Shown here piece after piece: positions 16,575-23,747 of a stretch of DNA of 64,000 bases. The notes beneath the pieces were generated by a model. It made no database searches. It saw nothing but the letters and a program-made list of their open reading frames with translations, and was not told the DNA's origin. Origin of the DNA: UBA965 sp040396955 (GTDB lineage: Bacteria; Chloroflexota; Chloroflexia; Chloroflexales; Roseiflexaceae); assembly GCA_040396955.1 (NCBI GenBank), contig JBBAWX010000001.1:248001-312000 (forward strand). The letters are read 5' to 3'. The position numbers and the translations under genes were made by a program. Within the stretch, counting starts at the first letter, position 1; the number at the start of each line of letters is the position of its first letter.

Positions 16575-17354
16575 ATGAATGCGTATGCATGGAATTTTGA
16601 GCCCCGGCTGATGTTCGGCCTCGTCCTGTTGCTTCTTGCGTACCTGACCATTGTCTATCCGCTGGCACAGCGTCTGAGTATTGCTCCGGCCACTGCCGTT
16701 GAGCGCAATCGTTTCGTGTTGGCGTGGGTTTTTTTGTTTGTGGCCCTGGTTTCGCCCATTGACACGCTTTCTCTGGTTTCGTTGGCAATGCACATGGTGC
16801 AGCACTTGATATTAATCGTGGTTGTGCCGCCGTTGCTGATTATGAGTATTCCACCGCAGATTGGTAGTCTGCTCTTGCGCAACGAGGCGGTGGTTGCGGT
16901 GTTGCGGTCGGTGTTGCATCCGGTGACGGTGTTTTTGGTCTACAACACGATATTTTTGGCGTGGCATGTACCGGGCAACTACGATTTAGCGGTGCGTGAT
17001 CAGCAGGTTCACAGTCTTGAGCACATCACATTTTTGCTGGGTGCCATCTTGTCGTGGTGGCCGGTGTACAGTTTGCAGCCGGAGGTGCCACGGGCAACTC
17101 CTGGAGCGTTGATGCTGTACTTGTTTTTCATGTCCATTCCACCGACGATTCTTGGGGCATTGTTGACTTTTGCCGGATTTGTGGTGTATCCGGCCTACGA
17201 AGGCGTGGCACGTCCATGGGGCATGAGTGCCCAAGCAGACCAGGAATTAGCTGGTTTGATCATGTGGTTGCCGGGTGGATTGGTCTACTTCGTGGTTTTG
17301 ACCATCATTTTCTTCCGTTGGTTTAATCGCCCTGGCGATGATAGCAGTGTGTAA
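16575..17354 (+). CDS. ctaG: CtaG (caa3-type) cytochrome oxidase assembly protein
   Basis: 259 residues with about seven membrane helices, belonging to the caa3_CtaG family of Gram-positive and Chloroflexota oxidases. The conserved histidines lie in MHMVQHL and HSLEHITFLLGAILSWWP, and WHVPGNYDLA is also typical. The start at 16575 has GAGAGG upstream; an upstream in-frame TTG is less likely. Family members are needed for caa3 oxidase activity, probably through copper delivery. Following the oxidase operon it fits that role. It is distinct from the unrelated Cox11-type CtaG of proteobacteria. Confidence 0.92.
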   Translation: MNAYAWNFEPRLMFGLVLLLLAYLTIVYPLAQRLSIAPATAVERNRFVLAWVFLFVALVSPIDTLSLVSLAMHMVQHLILIVVVPPLLIMSIPPQIGSLLLRNEAVVAVLRSVLHPVTVFLVYNTIFLAWHVPGNYDLAVRDQQVHSLEHITFLLGAILSWWPVYSLQPEVPRATPGALMLYLFFMSIPPTILGALLTFAGFVVYPAYEGVARPWGMSAQADQELAGLIMWLPGGLVYFVVLTIIFFRWFNRPGDDSSV

Positions 17355-17372
17355 GTAGACAAAGAGGTCAGC

Positions 17373-18230
17373 ATGCAACCATTCATTCGGACATACCCAC
17401 CACAGCGCCCGCAGGGGGCACAGCACGTGTGGTATGTGATGCGGGGAGATGATGTAATCGTCGATGTACGTGCTCCTGCGGAACCGCTTGCCGGTGATGC
17501 GCATGCGCCACATGGGATTGCTGTCGCGCAGTACTTCCCCTTGGGTACGCAGGGTGAGCTTGCGGTCCACGGTGGCTGGGTCGCTCCCGACTGCGAGCTT
17601 TCAGAGGGGTTGCAGGCGGTAAATCTGCGCAATCTGATGAATCACCCAGATGTGCGACCCGAGGTGGTGACTGCGGCGAGTTATGCCAAAGCACTCATCG
17701 AGTTCCGTACTTTGACCAAATACTGCATGCGTTGTGGCCAGCCATACCGATCGCTGACGGGTAATTGGGGGTTGCGGTGTGACCCATGCAAACACGAATT
17801 ATTCCCACCAGTGAGCCCGGCCATTATCGTCTTAATCCACAATGGCCCGGAGCGAGTCTTGTTGACGACCAAAGTTGGCTGGGGTGACCGATATAGCCTG
17901 GTCGCAGGGTTTGTGGAGCCTGGCGAGAGTTTCGAGGCGTGTGTGGCACGCGAGGTGCTCGAAGAGGTAGGGGTGCGGGTGCAGCGGATTCGCTATGTGG
18001 GCAGTCAATGTTGGCCCTTCCCGCATCAGGTGATGGTGGGGTTTTTGGCGGAATATGCCGGTGGCGACATCAATATTGATGCCGAAGAGCTGGCTGATGC
18101 CCGTTGGTTTCAGCGTGACCAGATGCCGGCGACGCCACCTTCGACGGCCATTTCGGGGCAAATCCTTGATATCTGGCTCAACCGAGAGCTCGAGCAGGGG
18201 ATGATTCGGGGCTTTGATGTGGCGCTGTAG
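17373..18230 (+). CDS. nudC: NAD+ diphosphatase / deNADding Nudix hydrolase
   Basis: 285 residues with the NudC layout: an N-terminal domain, a zinc ribbon (YCMRCGQPY...LRCDPC, about 116-141) and a Nudix domain with box GFVEPGESFEACVAREVLEEVG. The NADH-pyrophosphatase signature SQPWPFP appears as SQCWPFP, with Cys for the first Pro. The enzyme splits NAD(H) into NMN(H) and AMP and in E. coli removes NAD caps from RNA. It begins 18 bp after ctaG behind AGAGG and is likely cotranscribed with it. A weak GCGC...GTGC hairpin then T6 at its end (about 18220-18246) may terminate transcription. Confidence 0.93.
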   Translation: MQPFIRTYPPQRPQGAQHVWYVMRGDDVIVDVRAPAEPLAGDAHAPHGIAVAQYFPLGTQGELAVHGGWVAPDCELSEGLQAVNLRNLMNHPDVRPEVVTAASYAKALIEFRTLTKYCMRCGQPYRSLTGNWGLRCDPCKHELFPPVSPAIIVLIHNGPERVLLTTKVGWGDRYSLVAGFVEPGESFEACVAREVLEEVGVRVQRIRYVGSQCWPFPHQVMVGFLAEYAGGDINIDAEELADARWFQRDQMPATPPSTAISGQILDIWLNRELEQGMIRGFDVAL

Positions 18231-18300
18231 TGCGTGTCGGTTTTTTCATGGTACTGTCAGAGCGTTCTTATGAATCTCTTATGTTTGTGGAATGTGGGTA

Positions 18301-18309
18301 TGGTATGAT
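18301..18309 (+). promoter_or_regulatory. Extended -10 promoter of the structured RNA
   Basis: TGG-TATGAT gives a start near 18315-18317, at the 5' arm of the closing stem of the RNA described next. No good -35 was seen. Confidence 0.6.
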
Positions 18310-18313
18310 GTAG

Positions 18314-18451
18314 CCATCAGGTGATGATTGCGACGGTCATCACAATGTTGGCAACAACATCCGGCCTCACGTCGCCCCCTCAACCCTCCCGGGGCAACCC
18401 GGTCTCCACACCTGGTGGGTGGTGAGCATTGCTCCCACCCACTCCTCTTTT
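18314..18451 (+). ncRNA. Structured RNA candidate (riboswitch-like leader or small RNA), family not recognised
   Basis: No protein gene lies in the 315 bp between nudC and the ABC exporter. The RNA expected from the promoter at 18301 folds by eye as follows. P1: CCATCAGGTG (18314-18323) pairs with CACCTGGTGG (18409-18418), 10 bp with one G-U. P2: GTGATGA (18321-18327) with TCATCAC (18337-18343); its top three pairs compete with P1. The P2 loop holds GCGACG (18330-18335), exactly complementary to CGTCGC (18370-18375), a 6-bp pseudoknot. P3: ATGTTG-GCAA-CAACAT (18345-18360). P4: CCGGG-GCAA-CCCGG (18389-18402). Both loops are GNRA tetraloops. A terminator follows whose 5' arm shares 18415-18418 with P1. 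I do not recognise a known family; SAM, cobalamin, TPP, c-di-GMP-I and ykkC consensus elements are absent. It could control the exporter or be a free-standing RNA. Confidence 0.6.
18415..18451 (+). terminator. Intrinsic terminator of the structured RNA
   Basis: GTGGGTGG (18415-18422) pairs with CCACCCAC (18435-18442), with GAGC/GCTC continuing the stem above a one-base bulge and a three-base loop. CTCTTTT follows. The 5' arm overlaps P1 of the upstream RNA by four bases. Confidence 0.75.
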
Positions 18452-18484
18452 GTATGGTAGGCATCAGATTGCGTTTTTTTGGCA

Positions 18485-18514
18485 TTGATGTGTACATTTG
18501 TTCTATGGTACAAT
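18485..18514 (+). promoter_or_regulatory. Possible second promoter of the ABC exporter operon
   Basis: TTGATG and TACAAT are 18 bp apart with TGG just before the -10. It would give a leader of about 25 bases before the GTG start, bypassing the upstream RNA and terminator. Confidence 0.5.
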
Positions 18515-18545
18515 CCACTGTGGCAATGCAATCCAAGGAGTCAGA

Positions 18546-20315
18546 GTGCTACGAGAATTCCGCACGGGGACGGAGTATCCCTACAATCGCACATCGCCGA
18601 TACGCTGGGTCGTGTCGCACATGATGCGATACCCGGTGTTGCCCATCGGGTTTGTGATATTGGCAATGTTCGCAATCAGTGCATTTACGTATGCGTCGTT
18701 TCAGATCCAGGCGGCGTTCCAGGTTATCGAGCAACAGCGCCCGGTTGAGCAGTTATTGGCGGTCGCACTAGGGTTATTGGGGATCCGTGCGCTCTTCGCC
18801 GTAGTCGACATGATTAACACGGTCATTCGTGAGTTTTTGGCGGCGCGCATGGAGCGTGATGCCCGTGAAGAGCTGTACATCAGTTTGCTCGGCAAGAGCC
18901 AGACCTACCACAACCGGCAGCGGGTGGGCGACCTGATGGCGGCTGCCACCGGCGACGTATCACAGTTGAATCTGATGATTTCACCGGGGTTGAGCCTGAT
19001 CGTGGAGGCGGCAACGCAACTCGTGACACCGTTGGTGGCCATTGCTGCGCTCGACGTGCGGTTATTGCCAGTGCCGGTGCTTTTTGTGTTGTCGTTGTTG
19101 TGGGGCTTATGGCGCTACAACATTCAACTTGGCCCCGTGGCCGGGGCGTTGCGTGGGCAGTACGGGCAAGTCAGTGCCACGTTGTCAGAGGCGATTCAGG
19201 GGATTGAGGTCGTGAAATCAACGGCTCGTGAGGAGCACGAAGCGCAACGATTCAAGGCCGTAGCACAGCGCTATCGAGATTTATTCGTACAAGAGGGTGA
19301 GATTCAGGCGCGCTATATACCGTTGTTGTTTTATGGATTGTTGATTGGGATCTCCTACGGGTATGCCATGTGGTTGCGTTCGTTGGGCATCATCGATACT
19401 AGCGACGTGATTGCGTTCATGACGTTGATTACGTTGTTTCAATTCCCGACGTTTATTTCATTGTTCATGTTTGCATTGGTGCAGTTTGGTTTGGCCGGTG
19501 CTCGGCGCATCTTGGGGATTATCAACTCCGAGACGGAGATGGACGAAAACGCTGCCGGCGAGTCACACGTGGTCCGTGGTGAAATCGAGTTCCGCTCAGT
19601 GGCATTCGGCTATCAAGACGGCACTATTTTGAGTGAGATTAGTTTTGTGGCGCAACCGGGTGAGACGATTGCAATCGTGGGGCAGACCGGTTCTGGCAAG
19701 ACCACGTTGACGCGCCTCGTCAACCGTACGTACGATGCCACGCAGGGGCAAGTATTGATTGACGGGGTTGATGTCAAGCGTTGGAACCTAGACTCGTTGC
19801 GGTCACAAATCTCGATGATTGAGCAGGATATTTTTCTCTTCAGCAAGACAATTGCCGAAAACATTTCGTTTGGGGCACGTGGCGAGGTGAGTCGTGAACG
19901 GGTGGAGTGGGCGGCCAAGCAGGCGCAGGCGCACGACTTCATCATGAGCTTCCCGGAGGGCTACGACACCGTGGTTGGAGAGCGTGGTGTGACCTTATCG
20001 GGTGGGCAACGCCAGCGTATTGCCATTGCCCGGGCGTTTTTGACCGATCCGCGTATTCTCATCCTCGATGACTCAACGAGTGCCATCGACAGTGCGACCG
20101 AAGACCAGATTCAACGGGCGATGCGTGAGGTTTTGAAAGGGCGAACCACCTTTTTGATTACGCATCGTTTGGCGCAGATTCGCTGGGCTGATCGCATCGT
20201 GGTCATTCGTCGGGGCCGTATTGATGCCCAGGGGACGCACGCAGAATTGATGCAGACGAGCGAAGCATACCGACGCATTTTTGCACGTGACGAGCACCAA
20301 GCTCCGTCAGCGTAA
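18546..20315 (+). CDS. ABC exporter half-transporter with degenerate Walker B (subunit 1)
   Basis: 589 residues: a six-helix exporter domain (about 30-330) and a nucleotide-binding domain. I chose the GTG at 18546 because AAGGAG lies five bases upstream; the longer frame has no site. Visible motifs are Walker A GQTGSGKTT, signature LSGGQRQR, Walker B ILILDDSTSAID and H-loop ITHRLAQIR. In Walker B the catalytic Glu is Asp (DD rather than DE). The next gene encodes the partner, and together they form a heterodimeric exporter of the BmrCD/TM287-288 type with one weak ATP site. Substrate unknown; drugs, lipids or peptides are possible. The structured RNA lies directly upstream. Confidence 0.93.
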   Translation: MLREFRTGTEYPYNRTSPIRWVVSHMMRYPVLPIGFVILAMFAISAFTYASFQIQAAFQVIEQQRPVEQLLAVALGLLGIRALFAVVDMINTVIREFLAARMERDAREELYISLLGKSQTYHNRQRVGDLMAAATGDVSQLNLMISPGLSLIVEAATQLVTPLVAIAALDVRLLPVPVLFVLSLLWGLWRYNIQLGPVAGALRGQYGQVSATLSEAIQGIEVVKSTAREEHEAQRFKAVAQRYRDLFVQEGEIQARYIPLLFYGLLIGISYGYAMWLRSLGIIDTSDVIAFMTLITLFQFPTFISLFMFALVQFGLAGARRILGIINSETEMDENAAGESHVVRGEIEFRSVAFGYQDGTILSEISFVAQPGETIAIVGQTGSGKTTLTRLVNRTYDATQGQVLIDGVDVKRWNLDSLRSQISMIEQDIFLFSKTIAENISFGARGEVSRERVEWAAKQAQAHDFIMSFPEGYDTVVGERGVTLSGGQRQRIAIARAFLTDPRILILDDSTSAIDSATEDQIQRAMREVLKGRTTFLITHRLAQIRWADRIVVIRRGRIDAQGTHAELMQTSEAYRRIFARDEHQAPSA

Positions 20316-20331
20316 GTGAGGACATACAATC

Positions 20332-22140
20332 ATGGGATTTGTGCTTGATGGCCTAGATGCAGAGGCCTACGACCGTAAGTATGGTGATGCCGAGTTGGTA
20401 CGCCGCATTGCGAAGTACTTTCGACCACACCTGTGGATGATGGTAGTGGTGGCAGTGGTGACCGCAGTTGGGTCGACCTTTCCACCGATTACGGCAAATT
20501 TAATCTCACGCGGAATCGACGACGCGGTGAGTGGTGGAACGTTGGAGACGGTCTTGTGGTGGTCGTTGGTGATTACCATCTTGGGGGCTGTGGGTTGGGT
20601 GACCAACTATGTGCGCCAGCGTTACACGGCGATTGCGGTGGGTGATGTGGTCCTCAAGGTGCGTGAAGACGCCATGGATGCGGTGTTGGCGCGCGACATG
20701 TCGTTTTATGATGAATTTGCTTCGGGCAAAGTGGTCAGCCGTGTATTGTCGGATACGCAAGATTTTTCGTCCGTGGTGACGTTGACCATTGAGCTTGTGA
20801 GTCAGGTCATGTTGGTGGCGATGGTCACCGTCATGCTGTTTTTCGTGAATACGACGTTGGCATGGATTACACTGGCAGTGTCACCGCTGGTGATTATTGC
20901 GGCGCTGACCTTCCGGCATATTGCACGCAAAGCGACCCAGCAGTCACAACGGGCTACCGCCTTTGTGAACAGTGCGGTATCGGAGACGGTGAGTGGCATT
21001 GCGGTGGCCAAGAGCTTTCGTCGTGAAGCACAAATCTACCGTGAATTCCTTGAGACCAATCAGATGCAATACGGCATCAAAGTGCGCCAAAGCATTATTT
21101 TTGGTTCGATTTGGCCAGTTTTGAACGTCATCTCAGGTTTGGCGTTGGTGCTACTGGTGTATTTTGGTGGGGTCATCTCCATCGAAGACCCGCAAACGCT
21201 GACTCCCGGAGATTGGTTTTTGTTCATCCAGAGTGTGGGGTTGTTTTTCTTCCCACTGACGAGTATTGCTTCGTTTTGGAGTCAGTTTCAGCTTGGTTTG
21301 GCTGCCAGTGAGCGTGTGTTTGCGCTGATGGATGCAGAGCCACGTGTCGTGCAGACCGGCAATCAACCAGTCGCCGAAATGCACGGTGATGTGGTGTTTC
21401 GCAATGTGCGATTCGCCTACAACCCGGAGAGCGTGGTGTTGCGTGATTTCAACCTGCACATTACACCGGGTGAAAAAATCGCCATTGTGGGGCATACCGG
21501 CGCCGGAAAATCGAGCTTGGTGAAGTTGCTATTGCGCTTTTATGAGTTTCAATCCGGTGAGATTATCATCGACGGCCAAAACATTCGTGATGTGGATCTG
21601 CGCGATTACCGCCGTCACACCGGGTTGGTGCCACAGGTACCCTTCCTTTTTTCGGGGACGGTGATGGAAAACATCCGGTATGGGCGACCAGAAGCCAGCG
21701 ATGACGAAGTACTCACCGCAGCACAAGCGCTCGACCACGGTGATTGGATCAAGGATTTGCCCGATGGGTTGCAATCAGATGTTGGTGAGCGCGGTGGTCG
21801 GTTGTCGTTGGGGCAACGCCAACTTGTAGCCTTGGCACGCGTGCTGTTGCGCAATCCTTCGATCTTTTTCTTGGATGAGGCCACGGCTAGTATCGACCCA
21901 TTCACCGAGGCACAGATTCAAGCTGGCTTGGATGTAGTCATGAATGGGCGGACAAGCATCGTGATTGCGCACCGACTTTCGACCGTACGCACGGCAGATC
22001 GGATTTTGGTGCTCAAAAATGGCGATATTATAGAAGAGGGCACGCATGCTGCACTGTTGACCCAAGGCGGGCACTATGCGGAGCTCTATAATACCTATTT
22101 TCGTCATCAGACGTACGATTATCGTCCTTGGGAAGACTAG
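20332..22140 (+). CDS. ABC exporter half-transporter with canonical catalytic site (subunit 2)
   Basis: 602 residues, exporter membrane domain then nucleotide-binding domain. Motifs are Walker A GHTGAGKSS, Walker B IFFLDEATASID with the catalytic Glu, H-loop IAHRLSTVR, and an altered signature LSLGQRQL in place of LSGGQ. In a head-to-tail dimer the altered signature faces the Asp-type Walker B of subunit 1, so both defects fall in one site while the other (subunit 2 Walker motifs with the subunit 1 signature) is intact. It starts 16 bp after subunit 1 behind GAGGA, so the pair is an operon. Confidence 0.94.
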   Translation: MGFVLDGLDAEAYDRKYGDAELVRRIAKYFRPHLWMMVVVAVVTAVGSTFPPITANLISRGIDDAVSGGTLETVLWWSLVITILGAVGWVTNYVRQRYTAIAVGDVVLKVREDAMDAVLARDMSFYDEFASGKVVSRVLSDTQDFSSVVTLTIELVSQVMLVAMVTVMLFFVNTTLAWITLAVSPLVIIAALTFRHIARKATQQSQRATAFVNSAVSETVSGIAVAKSFRREAQIYREFLETNQMQYGIKVRQSIIFGSIWPVLNVISGLALVLLVYFGGVISIEDPQTLTPGDWFLFIQSVGLFFFPLTSIASFWSQFQLGLAASERVFALMDAEPRVVQTGNQPVAEMHGDVVFRNVRFAYNPESVVLRDFNLHITPGEKIAIVGHTGAGKSSLVKLLLRFYEFQSGEIIIDGQNIRDVDLRDYRRHTGLVPQVPFLFSGTVMENIRYGRPEASDDEVLTAAQALDHGDWIKDLPDGLQSDVGERGGRLSLGQRQLVALARVLLRNPSIFFLDEATASIDPFTEAQIQAGLDVVMNGRTSIVIAHRLSTVRTADRILVLKNGDIIEEGTHAALLTQGGHYAELYNTYFRHQTYDYRPWED

Positions 22141-22155
22141 AAAAGTGAGTGTTGT

Positions 22156-22818
22156 GTGGAGCTGATCCGTGAATTGATTGGGTTTGTCCTGCATATCGAC
22201 GAGTATCTCAAACAGATTACTGCTACGTACGGGGTATGGACGAACGCGATTTTGTTCCTCATCATCTTTTGTGAGACCGGCTTGGTGGTGACGCCGTTTT
22301 TGCCGGGTGATTCGTTGTTGTTTGCGACGGGTGCTATTGCTGCCGATCCGGCGTCAGGGCTTGACCCGCTCGTGCTCTACATCTTGCTGACCATCGCTGC
22401 TATTTTGGGAGACTCGGTGAACTACGCGATTGGGCGCCGGGTGGGGGCACGTATCTTGGATTGGAACCTCCCTTTTGTCAAAAAGGAGTACATCGACCGC
22501 GCCAATGAATTCTATGCCAAGCATGGCGCCAAGATGATTGTGATGGCGCGCTTTGTGCCGATAGTGCGCACCTTTGCACCGTTCGTGGCCGGGATGGCCG
22601 AGATGAACTACCGCGTCTTTGTCACCTACAACGTGGTTGGTGGAGTGATTTGGACGACACTCTTTATCTGGGCTGGGTATTTCTTCGGCGGGTTGCCGTT
22701 TGTGCAAGAAAACTTCGAACTGGTGGCCGTGGCAATCGTCTTGTTGTCGGTGTTGCCGATGATCTACGAAGCCATCGTCCATCGTCGTGAGCAGGCTGCC
22801 AAGGCTGCACAGAAGTAA
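22156..22818 (+). CDS. DedA family membrane protein
   Basis: 220 residues, DedA/Tvp38 (VTT) family, polytopic inner-membrane protein. The family marks are FCETGLVVTPFLPGDSLLF, GDSVNYAIGRRVG, and RFVPIVRTFAPFVAGMAEM with the conserved Arg and Pro. Members act as lipid-carrier flippases or support proton-motive-force homeostasis and drug resistance. The predicted start is GTG at 22156, 15 bp after the exporter, with only a weak GTGAG site, so it is probably coupled to it. Position next to a lipid/drug-type exporter agrees with an envelope role. Confidence 0.92.
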   Translation: MELIRELIGFVLHIDEYLKQITATYGVWTNAILFLIIFCETGLVVTPFLPGDSLLFATGAIAADPASGLDPLVLYILLTIAAILGDSVNYAIGRRVGARILDWNLPFVKKEYIDRANEFYAKHGAKMIVMARFVPIVRTFAPFVAGMAEMNYRVFVTYNVVGGVIWTTLFIWAGYFFGGLPFVQENFELVAVAIVLLSVLPMIYEAIVHRREQAAKAAQK

Positions 22819-22829
22819 CCACGTATGTC

Positions 22830-22873
22830 ACCGGCGGAGTGCCCTCGTCGCGAGCGGCACTCCGCCGGTCGTT
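22830..22873 (+). terminator. Terminator of the exporter-dedA operon
   Basis: ACCGGCGGAGTGCC and GGCACTCCGCCGGT form a perfect 14-bp stem with a 12-base loop, followed by a T-rich stretch. It lies between convergent genes. Confidence 0.85.
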
Positions 22874-23670
22874 TATTGTTTGTCGCTTTGGGTGGGTTGT
22901 GCGAGCAGGCGTGGCGTGCGACAAAAGACGGCACCGCCAAAAAGTTGACTCGCCGTTGTCGTGTAGACCGAGGCTCGTGCCAAGTAGTGTTGTAGTGACG
23001 GGCTGGCTTGAATGTCCGTGGGGTCGACGATGCCCGCATTGTGCCAAGCGAGCAGTGTCTGAGGGGTTACTGCGACGCCTGTCTCGTGGGCACGGTAAAT
23101 GCCACGCTCAAGATTGGCGGCGAGTAACTCGAGTGCTGAATCGGGATTTGTGGCAAGTAGGGTGTGGTATGGCGACTGTGGAAATGGAGGCAGTGTGTGC
23201 GTGCTGGCGCTACTCGGTCGCTGGTGGGCACGTTGTTCGGTGACTATTTCGTTGACCACTGATGGGCGCAAATTGGCTGGCCAGACGCTATAGTTGGTGC
23301 CAAACCACTGATTGCTGATGACTTGGGCATCTTGGTAGATGGGGGTAAGAGGGCGAAGCCACGGAAAGACGTCTTCGAGCCAGCCGAGTTGCTCGTTGTA
23401 GAGGATGGTGACCATCACACTGGCAAACTCGGCATCACTCATACCACTCAATGCTGGGTGGTTGTAGGTGTGTGCGAGCCGCTGGATGTCGTCGTAGTGC
23501 GTGGTGACCGTGTCTTTGATGCTGGGGCGGATATACCCACTTGGCGCTCCTAAAAAGGGTGCGGCCAGTGCGCTGAGTTGATTGGTGAGAGTGCTTGGGG
23601 GCATTGGCTCCCAGAATAGTGTTTGGGTCAGTAGCGCCATTGCTAACACGACATAAAATATCGCGCGCAC
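22873..23670 (-). CDS. Secreted protein of unknown function, possibly lysozyme-like
   Basis: 265 residues from a GTG at 23670, supported by GGGAGG seven bases upstream; the longer frame has no site. The N-terminus (VRAIFYVVLAMALLTQTLF) is a signal peptide or anchor. I do not recognise a family with confidence. The segment SDAEFASVMVTILYNEQLGW followed by NYSVWPANLRPSVVNEI resembles the Glu-containing helix and the S-x-G-x-A-N-x-R-P-S element of lysozyme/transglycosylase folds, so a peptidoglycan-acting enzyme is a guess. It is transcribed divergently from the DUF512 gene from a back-to-back promoter pair. Confidence 0.7.
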   Translation of the reverse strand: MRAIFYVVLAMALLTQTLFWEPMPPSTLTNQLSALAAPFLGAPSGYIRPSIKDTVTTHYDDIQRLAHTYNHPALSGMSDAEFASVMVTILYNEQLGWLEDVFPWLRPLTPIYQDAQVISNQWFGTNYSVWPANLRPSVVNEIVTEQRAHQRPSSASTHTLPPFPQSPYHTLLATNPDSALELLAANLERGIYRAHETGVAVTPQTLLAWHNAGIVDPTDIQASPSLQHYLARASVYTTTASQLFGGAVFCRTPRLLAQPTQSDKQ

Positions 23671-23706
23671 CAAGAAACCTCCCTTTGGAGTGCCGAGTAC
23701 CGTGTT

Positions 23707-23715
23707 ATAATACCA
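23707..23715 (-). promoter_or_regulatory. Extended -10 promoter of the secreted protein gene
   Basis: On the minus strand TGG-TATTAT lies 37 bases upstream of the GTG start. It forms a near-perfect palindrome with the plus-strand element at 23718-23726. Confidence 0.5.
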
Positions 23716-23717
23716 TT

Positions 23718-23726
23718 TGGTAGTAT
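23718..23726 (+). promoter_or_regulatory. Extended -10 promoter of the DUF512-der operon
   Basis: TGG-TAGTAT lies 21 bases upstream of the ATG, so the transcript leader would be only about 15 bases. It is back-to-back with the minus-strand element, separated by two bases. Confidence 0.45.
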
Positions 23727-23747
23727 AGCATAGTGAACATGTGAGCA

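Noticed and set aside
18452..18545. T-rich stretch before the exporter (T7 at 18474-18480) as a second terminator
   Set aside because: I could find no stable stem directly before the T-run.
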